64,000 nucleotides of DNA from Zychaea mexicana (lineage: Eukaryota > Mucoromycota > Mucoromycetes > Mucorales > Lichtheimiaceae): NCBI RefSeq assembly GCF_025766255.1, contig NW_026516737.1, positions 164,264 through 228,263 on the forward strand, read 5' to 3'. How positions within the stretch are numbered: the stretch's first letter is position 1; each line of letters opens with the position of its first letter. The notes under the pieces are model-generated. The model worked only from the letters and a program-made list of their open reading frames with translations, ran no database searches and had not been told where the DNA came from. The translations under genes were made by a program, and so were the position numbers. Of the stretch, positions 47,339 to 58,000 are shown piece by piece.

Positions 47339-49507
47339 TTAAGCTCGTCTCTTGCCCTTGCGGTCTTCTTCATCGAGCTCGTCGTCATCTGCCCGTCTCT
47401 TGCCCTTCTTGGCTTTGTTTAGGAAAGTATCCAAGCCAAAGACATCTTCCTTGGGTGCTGAACGGCCTCCCACAGTTTCTTTTTCAAACTCGACAGGTCC
47501 ACTCGAGCCACCTTCACCACTGCCATCGGCTCCTGAAAAACCCTTGCGTATGCCAAACTTGTCTTGCTTAATGCTACTCTCCAAATCGGCAGCTTCGGCG
47601 TCGCCCAAAACATCAGAATCTTGATTTCCGCGGAATCGATAGATCGACGATGATGTTTCGTTGAACAAGGGCTTGTCGTACAGACTGTAGGCTAATTTTT
47701 GTGTATGTTTTGTCATGATTTGATTAGTAAACCATAGAGAAATATCAAAGATACTAGAAAGAAATCACACAGAGACAGATAACTTACATTCGTCGTCCTT
47801 GAAACCAGAGCCGATGCCCTGAGACTGATTGAATAACCGTGCATCAAACATGCTGTCCTTGCTCATAGAAGGCTTAGCCAATCCCAATGCAATCTTTTCA
47901 GAGATATCACGACCTTGTTCACTACAAAACACACAAACGATGAATTTGTCAATATAAGGCTGAAACCTAAAGCAACACAATAGATCCCGTTCAGGATGCT
48001 TACCGTGCGACATGCTTAGCCTTAGCTTCAGTGCCCATTTTGCTCATACGCAATTCACGCTCTCTTTGCTTTTGTCGTTCTCGTCGCAATCGATCGCGCT
48101 CACGGGCACTCTTATCATCACCGCCACTGTCATCTCTTCGCCGTGATACTTCGCGATCGCTTTCTTCTTCACTCTCACTGCCAGAGCCAGAACCAGACTC
48201 GTCTGTGGAATCATAGTTAGGCATCAATGAGGCTGCTGTGGGTCGGTTTGTCGGAGGAGCAACGCCAGAGCCAGAGCCAGAAGCACCGGCGGCAGAAGAT
48301 GGCTTGAGACCAGCTCTAATAGATGAGAAAATAATTTTGGTCAATATGATAACCACTAAAAAGCGCAAGGAAAAAAAAGGAATACCAACCTCTCTTCGCG
48401 TGCTTTTTGTGCCAGATCCCGCAGCTTCTCTTCTTCTGCGTCCTTTTGTTTCTGTGCAAGCTTCTGTTGCATCAAATTTCTTTGTCGCACTTCCTCTCGA
48501 GCATGACGATCGGCTGCATAGAGAGCTTCTGAGAACTTTGCAAAGTTGTCGTTTATGGTGATTTCCTGCAATCCACGGCCGTCAGCAGCTAATCGCTTGT
48601 CCAACGGAATGGTATAACCTTTGGTGTTCTTCCAGTTTGAGATACAGGGCGGAATGACCCATTCTGCCTGTTCCTTGGCTGTCAACTTTCGAGGCGGTGA
48701 GTGCATAACGGGTGGGGGTGGTGATGGTGGTCCGCGAGGGATCTTTTTGTGCTTGAAGCTCGGTGGCTCCATAGGGTCGCTAGGCGCATCGACCATTCGA
48801 ATGATACGCTGCTTGGCACCACCGTTAAAGTTGTCGTTGGCCAGGTTTGATGCAGGTGTGTAACGAATATAGGTTGGGTCCTTGTTGGTGCCGCCGCTTG
48901 TGGCCACCACGTTCTTTGGCTGTGCCGCTGCAATCTTGGTATTGACAATGCGTTCAAGCGCTGCTTTGGTCTTTTCGGCGACAGTCATGACTTCTTCTTC
49001 ACCAGGACGGTCCATGGCAATCTTTTCAACGTCGACATCTTTCCGTTCTTTAAGCGGTACCAGATCTTTGAGTGAAGAATGGACGATGCGATCATCGCTG
49101 TGGCCTTGTCGAGCGATTTGATCGTATTTCACATTGCCTTCTGAATCCACTTGGAGCGTCAAGGCGCCGCCGCTACGTTCGGTCTTTCGAGTGTCCTTTT
49201 TGCGGCCCATTTCAAGTGGGTATTGTGCAATGTGAATTTCTGGAAATGCACCACCATTGCCGAAATCTTCAGGTGTGCGTGGACGATAACTTTTACGTTG
49301 ACCGTACGGAGGAATGCGGTCGGCGCTCCGAGTAGAAACGAGCTGATTTACTTTTTTTTCATACTGAGGGGTTGATGAGGATGGTGTTGATGGCACCGAA
49401 TGTCGAGGTTTGGGTAATAAACTACACAATTTACGTGAAAGCGGTTAAGATAATCTCACCAAAAACACTAATCATTTTATCTCATTTTACCTTGAAAGGG
49501 TAGCCAT
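47339..49507 (-). CDS. PRP45: Spliceosome protein SNW1/SKIP (Prp45)
   Basis: Intrinsically disordered core component of the activated spliceosome and transcription co-regulator. Five exons read leftward (49491-49507, 48390-49421, 48004-48315, 47788-47921, 47339-47691) join in frame to 615 residues. The name-giving SNW motif is present as CISNWKNTKGYTIPLDKRLA. Other family blocks are TYIRYTP, RIIRMVDAPSDPMEPPSFKHKKIP, RGPPSPPPPVMHSPPRKLT, and the C-terminal ALGLAKPSMSKDSMFD. The tail is a Lys/Arg/Asp-rich repeat with two copies of KGKRRAD-like sequence. The first exon has just 17 coding bases (MATLS plus two). Confidence 0.97.
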
Positions 49508-49964
49508 GAAAATAGAAACAAAGGATAAAGAGTTGGAAAAAAGAACTCTGCAGCAGCTGCACCAGTGAAAAGCAAAAATACATACTGATTTTCAATCTCC
49601 GGTTTCCAGCATTGGGAGGATCACCAAAAAGCTATCCCTCAGCGACAAAACATATAGAAAGGCAGCGAAGCTTTACGTGATGTATAATAAGGAGGGAGCG
49701 GAAAGATGTGTCAAGGGCAATCACCGATGATGGTAATACTGTATGCATAAAGCAGACGAGAAGTGACTAGGTATGTAGGTAAGTTTCTATAAGAAACAAA
49801 GATACTACTCACATGCAATTGTGATGATTTCAAAAAGTAGCTCTAGATACTCGACAGTGACAAATGATGTATAACCTTTTTACTGCTAAAAGTACAATCC
49901 TAAATTTTCTTTTTATTCTAACACGAGAAAACGCTTTATGTACAATGCAAGATATACAATTTTT
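49508..49964. other. Intergenic
   Basis: Between PRP45 and the CYSTM gene, which share orientation; promoter and leader of PRP45. No ORF of note. Confidence 0.5.
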
Positions 49965-50514
49965 TTAGCAACAACAGCATTCCTCACAGCAGAGGAACAT
50001 ACACAGAGCTGCAAAACTAGGTAAAATGTGACAAAACCAACGAGTCAGCAATGATAACGATATGAATTCATGCACATCATCAAAGATAAGCCAAAGGATG
50101 CTGGTAGCGCTAGCTACCAGTACATTTTTTGCACTCGAATGAAAGCACACTATGAACGGAAATAGCATGACTACTTACATGCCACAACAGCATCCTTGTG
50201 GATGATCGCAGCACCCTGGTTGGTATCCATAGTACGGCAGTGGTGGCGGAGGAGGATATGGGCCTTGTGCCATTGGCAGCGGTGGCACCGTGCCCGGCTG
50301 TGCACCCATCATCGGAGGTACGGCTTTTCTCAGGAAAATGTTAAAAAAAGGAGCCGAAAAAAAACAAAACAATAACAACCCTCAAGTATTATTTTTTTTC
50401 CTTACCTGCTGGTGTGGCGTATGGCATGGGTTGTGCAGTAGCCGGATAGTATGGTGTAGCTGTAGGTGTCATCATGGAGCCAGCATATGCTGCGTTCATG
50501 GGTGGTAGCGACAT
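49965..50514 (-). CDS. CYSTM-type cysteine-rich tail-anchored peptide
   Basis: Three exons read leftward (50406-50514, 50179-50323, 49965-50016) join in frame to 101 residues. The first ~70 residues are Pro/Met/Tyr-rich (PPMMGAQPG, PYPPPPPLPYYGY). The C-terminus is a cysteine-rich transmembrane module: CCDHPQGCCCGIFAALCMFLCCEECCCC, quoted here only by its parts CCDHPQGCCCG and LCMFLCCEECCCC. The last exon is needed for this module. Without it the frame would stop at CCCGM, but that stop lies inside a perfect GTAAGT donor. CYSTM proteins are small, membrane-anchored through the Cys-rich segment, and linked to stress resistance in fungi and plants. Confidence 0.82.
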
Positions 50515-51961
50515 GATGAGAGAGTATTGGTTTATAGGCTAAAGCTGACTATTTTTGCTGGAGTGTGTGCGTCGAAAAAGGTACCTATCGAAATCAATCC
50601 AAACGAGACATGAGGACGATGTTTCTATAACCTCTTGACACTTTTTATATGGATACTTGGAATCAGAACTTACGTGAGTACAGTAACTGCTTGCTGCTCG
50701 AAAGAGATAACAAGAAAAGCAAAAATAAAAAGACTGGAAAAAGGGAGAACGACTGCAAAGAGAGAAAATAGACAGATGACGCTTTGTTTATGCCTTATAT
50801 ATTTAGCTTAGCACACAAAAGTCGTGACCCGATTTGGGTGAACAATGAAAAACTCATTGCTTTTCTCGCACTTGCTACTGACGAAAGATGGGCCTTTTGC
50901 TCTTTATTAGTGCTTACGGGCATTAATCGTGACCTGTCCTCATTGTTCGTTATATTATTGCTTGCATTGGATATGCAAAAGCTGGGCAAGAAGAGCGGGT
51001 ATGTATACATATTTTATACATGTGCATTGTTCCAAGTCCCACTCTTCAATCTACTGCAGCATACGACTTGCACGGATCCTCAACGCAGTATTGTTTACGG
51101 TTATCGGTGTAATTTCATATAGTGAGTCTATATGTCTGTACCAATAATAAGTACATATACAGATTTATAGTAAGTCACCGCACCATCATCAAATTAGATG
51201 AGAACACCGAACAATTCCACAATGTTACGAGTAGTTGGAGACACCAACAGAAGACTGCTGAGCAAAAAGGAGGAAACTGGGACCTCCGTCTTAATGCTCA
51301 GCTTTCAATATAAACAAACAGCATCATGCAACGCTTTTTTTCGCTCGTTCGCGACCGTTACTTTAATTTGTTGGAATGATCATATACAATACTGAGTACA
51401 AGCCAAAGTCTTGTACAATGTTGGTTGGTATCTACATAATAAAAAGTTCCTTTAGACTGGTGTATAACAGGCTGTATCAAATAACTAAAACAAGCAAGGA
51501 GTGTTAGTGCTCGCGCTTTGTGACGACTGTTGCGTATTGACTCACACAAGTTTGTTTTGTTCCTGTACAATCAAAATGTTATCATGTCGTATTTTGACAT
51601 GTGTCAAAAAGCTTGAGCATAACAACGGACTACAAATTATCAGTGTAGTAGTCGGGGTAAACGCCGGATCGCCGTTGCTGCACAACATAGATATGAGCTC
51701 CCTCCATCCCTGTACCCGTTTATATCATAGATCTGCTGACCATAGCGAATGCTTAATGAACTGATATTATTCTCATCTTGCTTGTATCATATTCAGTTTT
51801 AGCAAGCCTGCGGCGTGGCTTGTTTACGAAGTAAGCAATAAAGATCTACTATGACTCCATATGACTATAGCTCCGCTTCATTTTCGATCTCTGATAAAAA
51901 TAAGAAAAATAAAGAGCGTGTTTCACCTATATCAATCCTCAACAATATTCTGTTTTGTACA
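50515..51961. other. Intergenic, 1.4 kb
   Basis: Divergent spacer between the CYSTM gene and phosphoserine aminotransferase. Short frames on both strands lack domains or splice logic. No repeats of note. Confidence 0.45.
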
Positions 51962-53274
51962 ATGGAGCCTGTTTACAATTTCGGTGCTGGCCCGGCCAAA
52001 ATGTAAGAGTGAGAAAAGTTCAATTGGAGTTTTGTCTACGCAGTGCCTCATACTTTTCCCTCTCTGTATTACTTGTTATCTAGTCCCGAATCCGTCTTGA
52101 AGCGCGCCCAAGTCGAGCTATTAAACTATGACAACACAGGCATGTCTGTCATGGAACTGTCGCATCGTTCTAAAACATTTGGCGGAATCCTCGCACGCAC
52201 CAAGTCCAATTTAAAGAAACTGTTGGACATTCCCGACAACTATGAGATTTTATTCATGCAAGGCGGTGCCACCACACAATTCTCTGCCATTTTCTACAAT
52301 CTGGTTGCAGCCAAGCAAAAGGCTGTTGGCGGTTCTGACAAGGATCTGAAGGTCGACTATTTCGTCACAGGTTCTTGGTCCAACAAGGCATGCCAGGAAG
52401 CCGAGCGTTTGGCACAAAACACCAACGTACGCGTGAACCGCGTTGCCGATGCAAAGAAGTTGACAGGCAAATACGGACAAGTTCCGCCTCGTGATACATG
52501 GCAGCTGTCGGATCCAGAACACACCGCGTATGTTTACTACTGCGACAATGAGACCGTCCATGGTATCGAGTTTGCTAATGTGCCCGAAAATGATCCTCGC
52601 GTTCCCCTGGTTGCAGACATGTCCAGCAACTTTTTGAGCCGTCCTGTGGATGTCAAGAAGTTTGGTGTGATTTATGGTGGTGCACAAAAGAACCTCGGTC
52701 CTGCTGGCGTGACGCTGGTTATTATTCGCAAGGATTTGGTGGTGGATCTAGCTGAGGGTCCCTTACGTCCTCTTATGTTAGATTACAGAACCATGCTTGA
52801 CAATGACTCCATGTACAATACCCCACCCACTTTTGCTATCTACATGGTTGGTCTGACTCTTGAATGGTTGCTGGAGCAAGGCGGTTTAACGGCCATCCAG
52901 TGCGTGAATACGCGGAAATCAGCCAAACTGTATGATGCCATCGACAGCCTCTCTCTATTCAAATCACCTGTGCAGCCGGATTCCAGAAGCAAGATGAACG
53001 TCGTGTTTAACTTAACGACACCTGAATTGGAAAAGGAGTTTTTAAAGGGTGCAGAGGAGAGAAACATGGTGCAACTCAAGGGTCATCGCTCTGTGGGTAT
53101 GTGTAAATTCCCTTTTTCAAGGGTTGTCGTGATTAGAATAGGCTGTGCCTGAATGCTAATTTCATCTCGTGCATATACATAGGTGGTGTCCGTGCCTCTA
53201 TTTATAACGCCATGCCCGAAGAGCATATTGACAAGCTTATCGAGTATATGAATGTTTTCCAGGAAGGACATTAA
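51962..53274 (+). CDS. SER1: Phosphoserine aminotransferase
   Basis: PLP-dependent enzyme converting 3-phosphohydroxypyruvate and glutamate to 3-phosphoserine, the second step of serine synthesis. Exons 51962-52002, 52084-53096 and 53183-53274 join in frame to 381 residues. The N-terminus VYNFGAGPAK is invariant. GMSVMELSHRSKTF, FMQGGATTQFSA, ADMSSNFLSRPVD and the PLP lysine in YGGAQKNLGPAG are intact, as are TPPTFAIYM and the C-terminal GHRSVGGVRASIYNAMP. Confidence 0.97.
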
Positions 53275-55426
53275 ACATTTAAAAAAACACTCGCGACGCA
53301 AAAAAATATATATTTTAAATGAACATTGCAGGTTTATCAAAGGCATGGTATGTAGTATCACGTATTATAATTTTGGGTGATGGATGGGCGTATGGCCAAA
53401 AAAAATTTAAGCGGTTAGCGGAACTCTCCTGAGTGTATACGAGCGATGGTCCACTTTAAAGTGCACACGAGGCGGCTTACGATCAAGCTTAAGGATGTAC
53501 GCCAAGTAACTGCACACTCGGCAGTGGACGCTAGCATCATGGTTTATTCATTACGGCAAAAAGTTTCTAAAAGGAAAAGAAGCTTCTTGATATTGTTACA
53601 CGGCAACTGGGCTACTTAAAATAAGCGGCAGCGGCAACAATACTAGTGATGCCCAGCGACGATCTCTAGCTGCAGTTGCTTTAAAAGCCAAATTTAATAG
53701 ATACCGCGCATATATCTCGACGATCAAAACGATGCACCATAACTTTAATTAATATGGCCTCATAACAAATGAAAAGTTTCAAAGATGAGAGTTTGGGAAA
53801 GATGAAACAAGGTGAATTGCTCAAAACGTCAATGTGGGGTAATAGATAGGCGCCGTTTCTCCTCGTTGGATTGACCGGCGTTAGAGAATGTGCACTAATG
53901 CAAGAGCTATTGTGCAAAATAACGTGCAATACCTTTTGACTCTAAATATACATATCAGGGTACGTCTTCATATGCTCTACATAAAAAATGAGAACGTCAG
54001 CAAGGTTAAGAACAGCGTACAGTACATCGTGAGTAAAAAGAAACTACGGAAAGAGAAAGCAAGCTGCGTCGGCATGTCATACATACGTTTACTACAAGGC
54101 GAGATAATGGACAAACCTTGATATGCCTTTGTATATACGCTTTTGAAAGTAACACACGTATGCAATAACAAGCATACATATAAGATGTTTAGTTGATTTA
54201 TCCAGCCTCGGTCGTTATACTTACAATAGTAAATAGTAGGTCGAAGTAACTTAACCATTCGAATTTTCTTCACTTGGAGAGAAATTGAGATCGCTTCTCA
54301 TGACTCGACCTCGTGCTTACTATTCGTTTTAAGTCGCAGCGAACATCTGTTGTTATATGTTACGTTACTACCTATTACTACTGTGATAATACAGCGATCC
54401 GCAAATTTCACTCCACCCTCATTTTAAACGGGAAACGTGCATTATGATATGAGAGCCATACTTGTACACGACTAGACACAATAAACACACAGCAGTGCGC
54501 AGCATGTCCCTCTACACAAAATGTAAATATGTACGGTGGCCTGAGCAATCTCATGTAGTATGTCTATCTAACACTGTCTTAGAAAGTCACGCTGGGGTGG
54601 GAGGTCATGAACACCACATGCCACACTACTAGAAGTTATGGCATTCCCCGGATAAGTGCTACTCTACATTTTTGTATCATAACGGCAAATAGCAAGTGGG
54701 GTATATCCAAGGATCACTTTGCATGTTTTGCGTTAAAGTATCCTGCTATCCCTTCCAACTAATCTGTAGTTAAGCTGTAGGGATAAAGTATATTATATGT
54801 ACAGCTTCTACTTTCAGTAAGTCAGGCATGCTTGAAACATAATAATTGCCACTATCATCCTCCATCGTGTGATAAACATTGTACATAGTACTACTACTAA
54901 GTATTGAAAGAATGATTACTAGATCGAAATTAACTACTTATTAATGCATAAATTACACATAAGGCGACAGAACAAGCAAGAAGATACATAAAGTATAACC
55001 AAGAAACAGACAATAAGTTTTTAAGCTTGTTGCTATTCCATGAATGATCGATCAGCAATCATCTATGGACAGTAAATAGCGCGGCTGGTGGCCTTGGCAA
55101 ATAATCCATACACGAGGGAGAAGAGCCTCTTCCGTCTCATGCCCCACCCCCTTCACCCCCCTGATTAGCAGCAGATCTTTCACCACCACCAGGCGGTAGT
55201 AATAGACTAGTATACCGAGTTAGCAGTATATAGTAACTGAAATACGTACCAAGGTTTTGAGCAGCTATAACATAGTATTACATACACTTCTTTGACTAAG
55301 ACTGAAACTACAGCGTAAAGGTATATAAACCCAATCCTATTTAACCTACCCTTTTTTTTTTTGCACAACTCAAATCGCTCACAAACAAACTTTTTCTTCT
55401 CATTCGACCATCCGTTATACACGACA
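53275..55426. other. Intergenic, 2.1 kb
   Basis: AT-rich. No ORF with recognisable content, no tRNA-like box pair and no tandem repeat was found. The last 80 bases contain a T10 run and pyrimidine stretches, probably the core promoter of the repeat-protein gene. Confidence 0.45.
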
Positions 55427-58000
55427 ATGCGAGCACGTTTTATCACCATAACAGCTGCAGCTATTCTGACTTTATCAGCCATGTCGGCACAAGCTGCTCC
55501 AGCACGAATTATTGGCCGTTGCGACAACAGTGTTTCGACCGAAGGAAATACGAGCATTGACACGCACAAGTCGTCAATAACCGCAGACAACTCTACGCTC
55601 CCTCACCGCGATGATTCCGATTCCGAGGATGATGAAGAAGAAGAAGAAGACGAAGACAAAGGCGACGACGAAGATACAAATGGTCGTTCTGGTGCAGGGC
55701 ATGGAAAGAGCGGTAAAAAGAATGGACATGAAGGCAACGACCATCAGGACAAAAACCCTGCCAGCACAGGAAGTACGCACGATGGAAATCACCGTGGTCG
55801 GTTAAGCAGCGGCGATAGCCAGCGAGGAAATAATGGAAAAAACGGACATAACGGAAAAGGTCATCATCAGACTCAACAACAGCAAAAAAATGAAGACATT
55901 GGAGGAGCAGCCGGCAATAACGACCATCGAAGTGGAAGCGGCTCTCGTGAAGGCGGTGAAGGCGGTGAAGGCGAACGCGGTCAAGGTGGTGAAGGCGAAC
56001 ACGGTCATGGTAGTGAAGGCACCACTGGAGGAGCAGCCGGTAATAACGACCATCGAGGTGGAAGCAGCTCTCAAGAAGGTGGTGAAGGCGAACACGGTCA
56101 AGGTAATGAAGGCACCACTGGAGGAGCAGCCGGCAATAACGACCATCGAGGTGGAAGCAGCTCTCAAGAAGGTGGTGAAGGCGAACACGGTCAAGGTAAT
56201 GAAGGCACCACTGGAGGAGCAGCCGGCAATAACGACCATCGAGGTGGAAGCAGCTCTCAAGAAGGCGGTGAAGGCGAAGGCGGTCAAGGTGGTGAAGGCA
56301 CCACTGGAGAAGCAGCCGGCAATAACGACCATCAAGGTGGAAGCAGCTCTCAAGAAGGTGGTGAAGGCGAACGCGGTCAAGGTGGTGAAGGCACCACTGG
56401 AGGAGCAGCCGGCAATAACGACCATCGAGGTGGAAGCGACTCTCAAGAAGGCGGTGAAGGCGAAGGCGGTCAAGGTGGTGAAGGTGAACACGGTCAAGGT
56501 GGTGAAGGCACCACTGGAGAAGCAGCCGGCAATAACGGCCATCAAGGTGGAAGCGGCTCTCAAGAAGGCGGTGAAGGCGAACGCGGTCAAGGTGGTGAAG
56601 GCACCACTGGAGAAGCAGCCGGCAATAACGACCATCGAGGTGGAAGCAGCTCTCAAGAAGGCGGTGAAGGCGAACACGGTCAAGGTGGTGAAGGCACCAC
56701 TGGAGGAGCAGCCGGCAATAACGACCATCGAGGTGGAAGCAGCTCTCAAGAAGGTGGTGAAGGCGAAGGCGGTCAAGGTGGCGAAGGCACCACTGGAGGA
56801 GCAGCTGGCAATAACGACCATCAAGGTGGAAGCGACTCTCAAGAAGGCGGTGAAGGCGAAGGCGGTCAAGGTGGTGAAGGTGAACACGGTCAAGGTGGTG
56901 AAGGCACCACTGGAGAAGCAGCCGGCAATAACGACCATCGAGGTGGAAGCAGCTCTCAAGAAGGTGGTGAAGGCGAAGGCGGTCAAGGTGGCGAAGGCAC
57001 CACTGGAGGAGCAGCTGGCAATAACGACCATCAAGGTGGAAGCGACTCTCAAGAAGGCGGTGAAGGCGAACGCGGTCAAGGTGGTGAAGGCGAACACGGT
57101 CAAGGTGGTGAAGGCACCACTGGAGGAGCAGCTGGCAATAACGACCATCAAGGTGGAAGCGGCTCTCAAGAAGGCGGTGAAGGCGAAGGCGGTCAAGGTG
57201 GTGAAGGCACCACTGGAGAAGCAGCCGGCAATAACGACCATCAAGGTGGAAGCGACTCTCAAGAAGGCGGTGAAGGCGAACGCGGTCAAGGTGGTGAAGG
57301 CACCACTGGAGAAGCAGCCGGCAATAACGGCCATCAAGGTGGAAGCGGCTCTCAAGAAGGCGGTGAAGGCGAACGCGGTCAAGGTGGTGAAGGCACCACT
57401 GGAGAAGCAGCCGGCAATAACGACCATCGAGGTGGAAGCAGCTCTCAAGAAGGCGGTGAAGGCGAACACGGTCAAGGTGGTGAAGGCACCACTGGAGGAG
57501 CAGCCGGCAATAACGACCATCGAGGTGGAAGCAGCTCTCAAGAAGGCGGTGAAGGCGAAGGCGGTCAAGGTGGTGAAGGCACCACTGGAGAAGCAGCCGG
57601 CAATAACGACCATCAAGGTGGAAGCGACTCTCAAGAAGGCGGTGAAGGCGAACGCGGTCAAGGTGGTGAAGGCGAACACGGTCAAGGTGGTGAAGGCACC
57701 ACTGGAGGAGCAGCTGGCAATAACGACCATCAAGGTGGAAGCGGCTCTCAAGAAGGCGGTGAAGGCGAACGCGGTCAAGGTAGTGAAGGCACCACTGGAG
57801 GAGCAGCTGGCAATAACAACCATCAAGGTGGAAGCGGCTCTCAAGAAGGCAGTGAAGGCGAGCACGATCAAAGTGATGGACGCGTTATTGGAGAGGCCAG
57901 TATAAGCAATGATCGAAACAGCGACCAGAGAGGTGATAGAAACAACAACGCTCAACAAGGAGTTGAAGTTGAACAGGGCAAGGAAGGAGGTGATATGTAG
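55427..58000 (+). CDS. Large secreted Gly/Glu/Ser-rich tandem-repeat protein
   Basis: An intronless 857-residue frame. Residues 1-25 form a signal peptide ending SAQAA; a short unique region with one cysteine (GRCDNS) follows, then an acidic Asp/Glu run and a basic Gly/Lys/His/Asn-rich stretch. From about residue 160 a 31-residue unit, consensus G-[GE]-AAGNNDH-[RQ]-GGS-x-SQEGGEGE-x-GQGGEGTT, is repeated about 20 times, with an 8-residue insertion (EHGQGGEG-type) in some copies. The last copy decays into a unique acidic tail. There is no membrane anchor or GPI signal. The protein should be highly hydrated and unfolded, so a cell-wall, spore-coat or mucilage role is plausible but unproven. Codon use in the array is very uniform, pointing to recent amplification. 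Confidence 0.8.
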   Translation: MRARFITITAAAILTLSAMSAQAAPARIIGRCDNSVSTEGNTSIDTHKSSITADNSTLPHRDDSDSEDDEEEEEDEDKGDDEDTNGRSGAGHGKSGKKNGHEGNDHQDKNPASTGSTHDGNHRGRLSSGDSQRGNNGKNGHNGKGHHQTQQQQKNEDIGGAAGNNDHRSGSGSREGGEGGEGERGQGGEGEHGHGSEGTTGGAAGNNDHRGGSSSQEGGEGEHGQGNEGTTGGAAGNNDHRGGSSSQEGGEGEHGQGNEGTTGGAAGNNDHRGGSSSQEGGEGEGGQGGEGTTGEAAGNNDHQGGSSSQEGGEGERGQGGEGTTGGAAGNNDHRGGSDSQEGGEGEGGQGGEGEHGQGGEGTTGEAAGNNGHQGGSGSQEGGEGERGQGGEGTTGEAAGNNDHRGGSSSQEGGEGEHGQGGEGTTGGAAGNNDHRGGSSSQEGGEGEGGQGGEGTTGGAAGNNDHQGGSDSQEGGEGEGGQGGEGEHGQGGEGTTGEAAGNNDHRGGSSSQEGGEGEGGQGGEGTTGGAAGNNDHQGGSDSQEGGEGERGQGGEGEHGQGGEGTTGGAAGNNDHQGGSGSQEGGEGEGGQGGEGTTGEAAGNNDHQGGSDSQEGGEGERGQGGEGTTGEAAGNNGHQGGSGSQEGGEGERGQGGEGTTGEAAGNNDHRGGSSSQEGGEGEHGQGGEGTTGGAAGNNDHRGGSSSQEGGEGEGGQGGEGTTGEAAGNNDHQGGSDSQEGGEGERGQGGEGEHGQGGEGTTGGAAGNNDHQGGSGSQEGGEGERGQGSEGTTGGAAGNNNHQGGSGSQEGSEGEHDQSDGRVIGEASISNDRNSDQRGDRNNNAQQGVEVEQGKEGGDM
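55902..57860. repeat. Tandem 93/117-bp minisatellite
   Basis: About 20 units of 93 bases, some 117 because of a 24-base insertion, always a multiple of three. Units share blocks such as GGAGCAGCCGGCAATAACG and GTGAAGGCACCACTGGAG. Sets of neighbouring units recur in the same order, showing block-wise duplication. Confidence 0.95.

Noticed and set aside
53275..55426. tRNA or small RNA genes
   Set aside because: No A-box/B-box pair with cloverleaf pairing was found here or elsewhere in the window by eye; a covariance-model scan would be decisive.
55902..57860. CRISPR-like array
   Set aside because: Units are directly adjacent coding repeats of 93 or 117 bases without unique spacers, in a eukaryotic gene.
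55833..57905. 690-codon second forward frame (Lys/Val/Ala-rich)
   Set aside because: Same cause; it lacks signal peptide, proper start context and unique flanks.
55802..57958. 718-codon antisense frame across the repeat array as a membrane protein gene
   Set aside because: It is a by-product of a unit length divisible by three. The forward frame has the signal peptide and sensible flanking sequence. Kept only as a finding.
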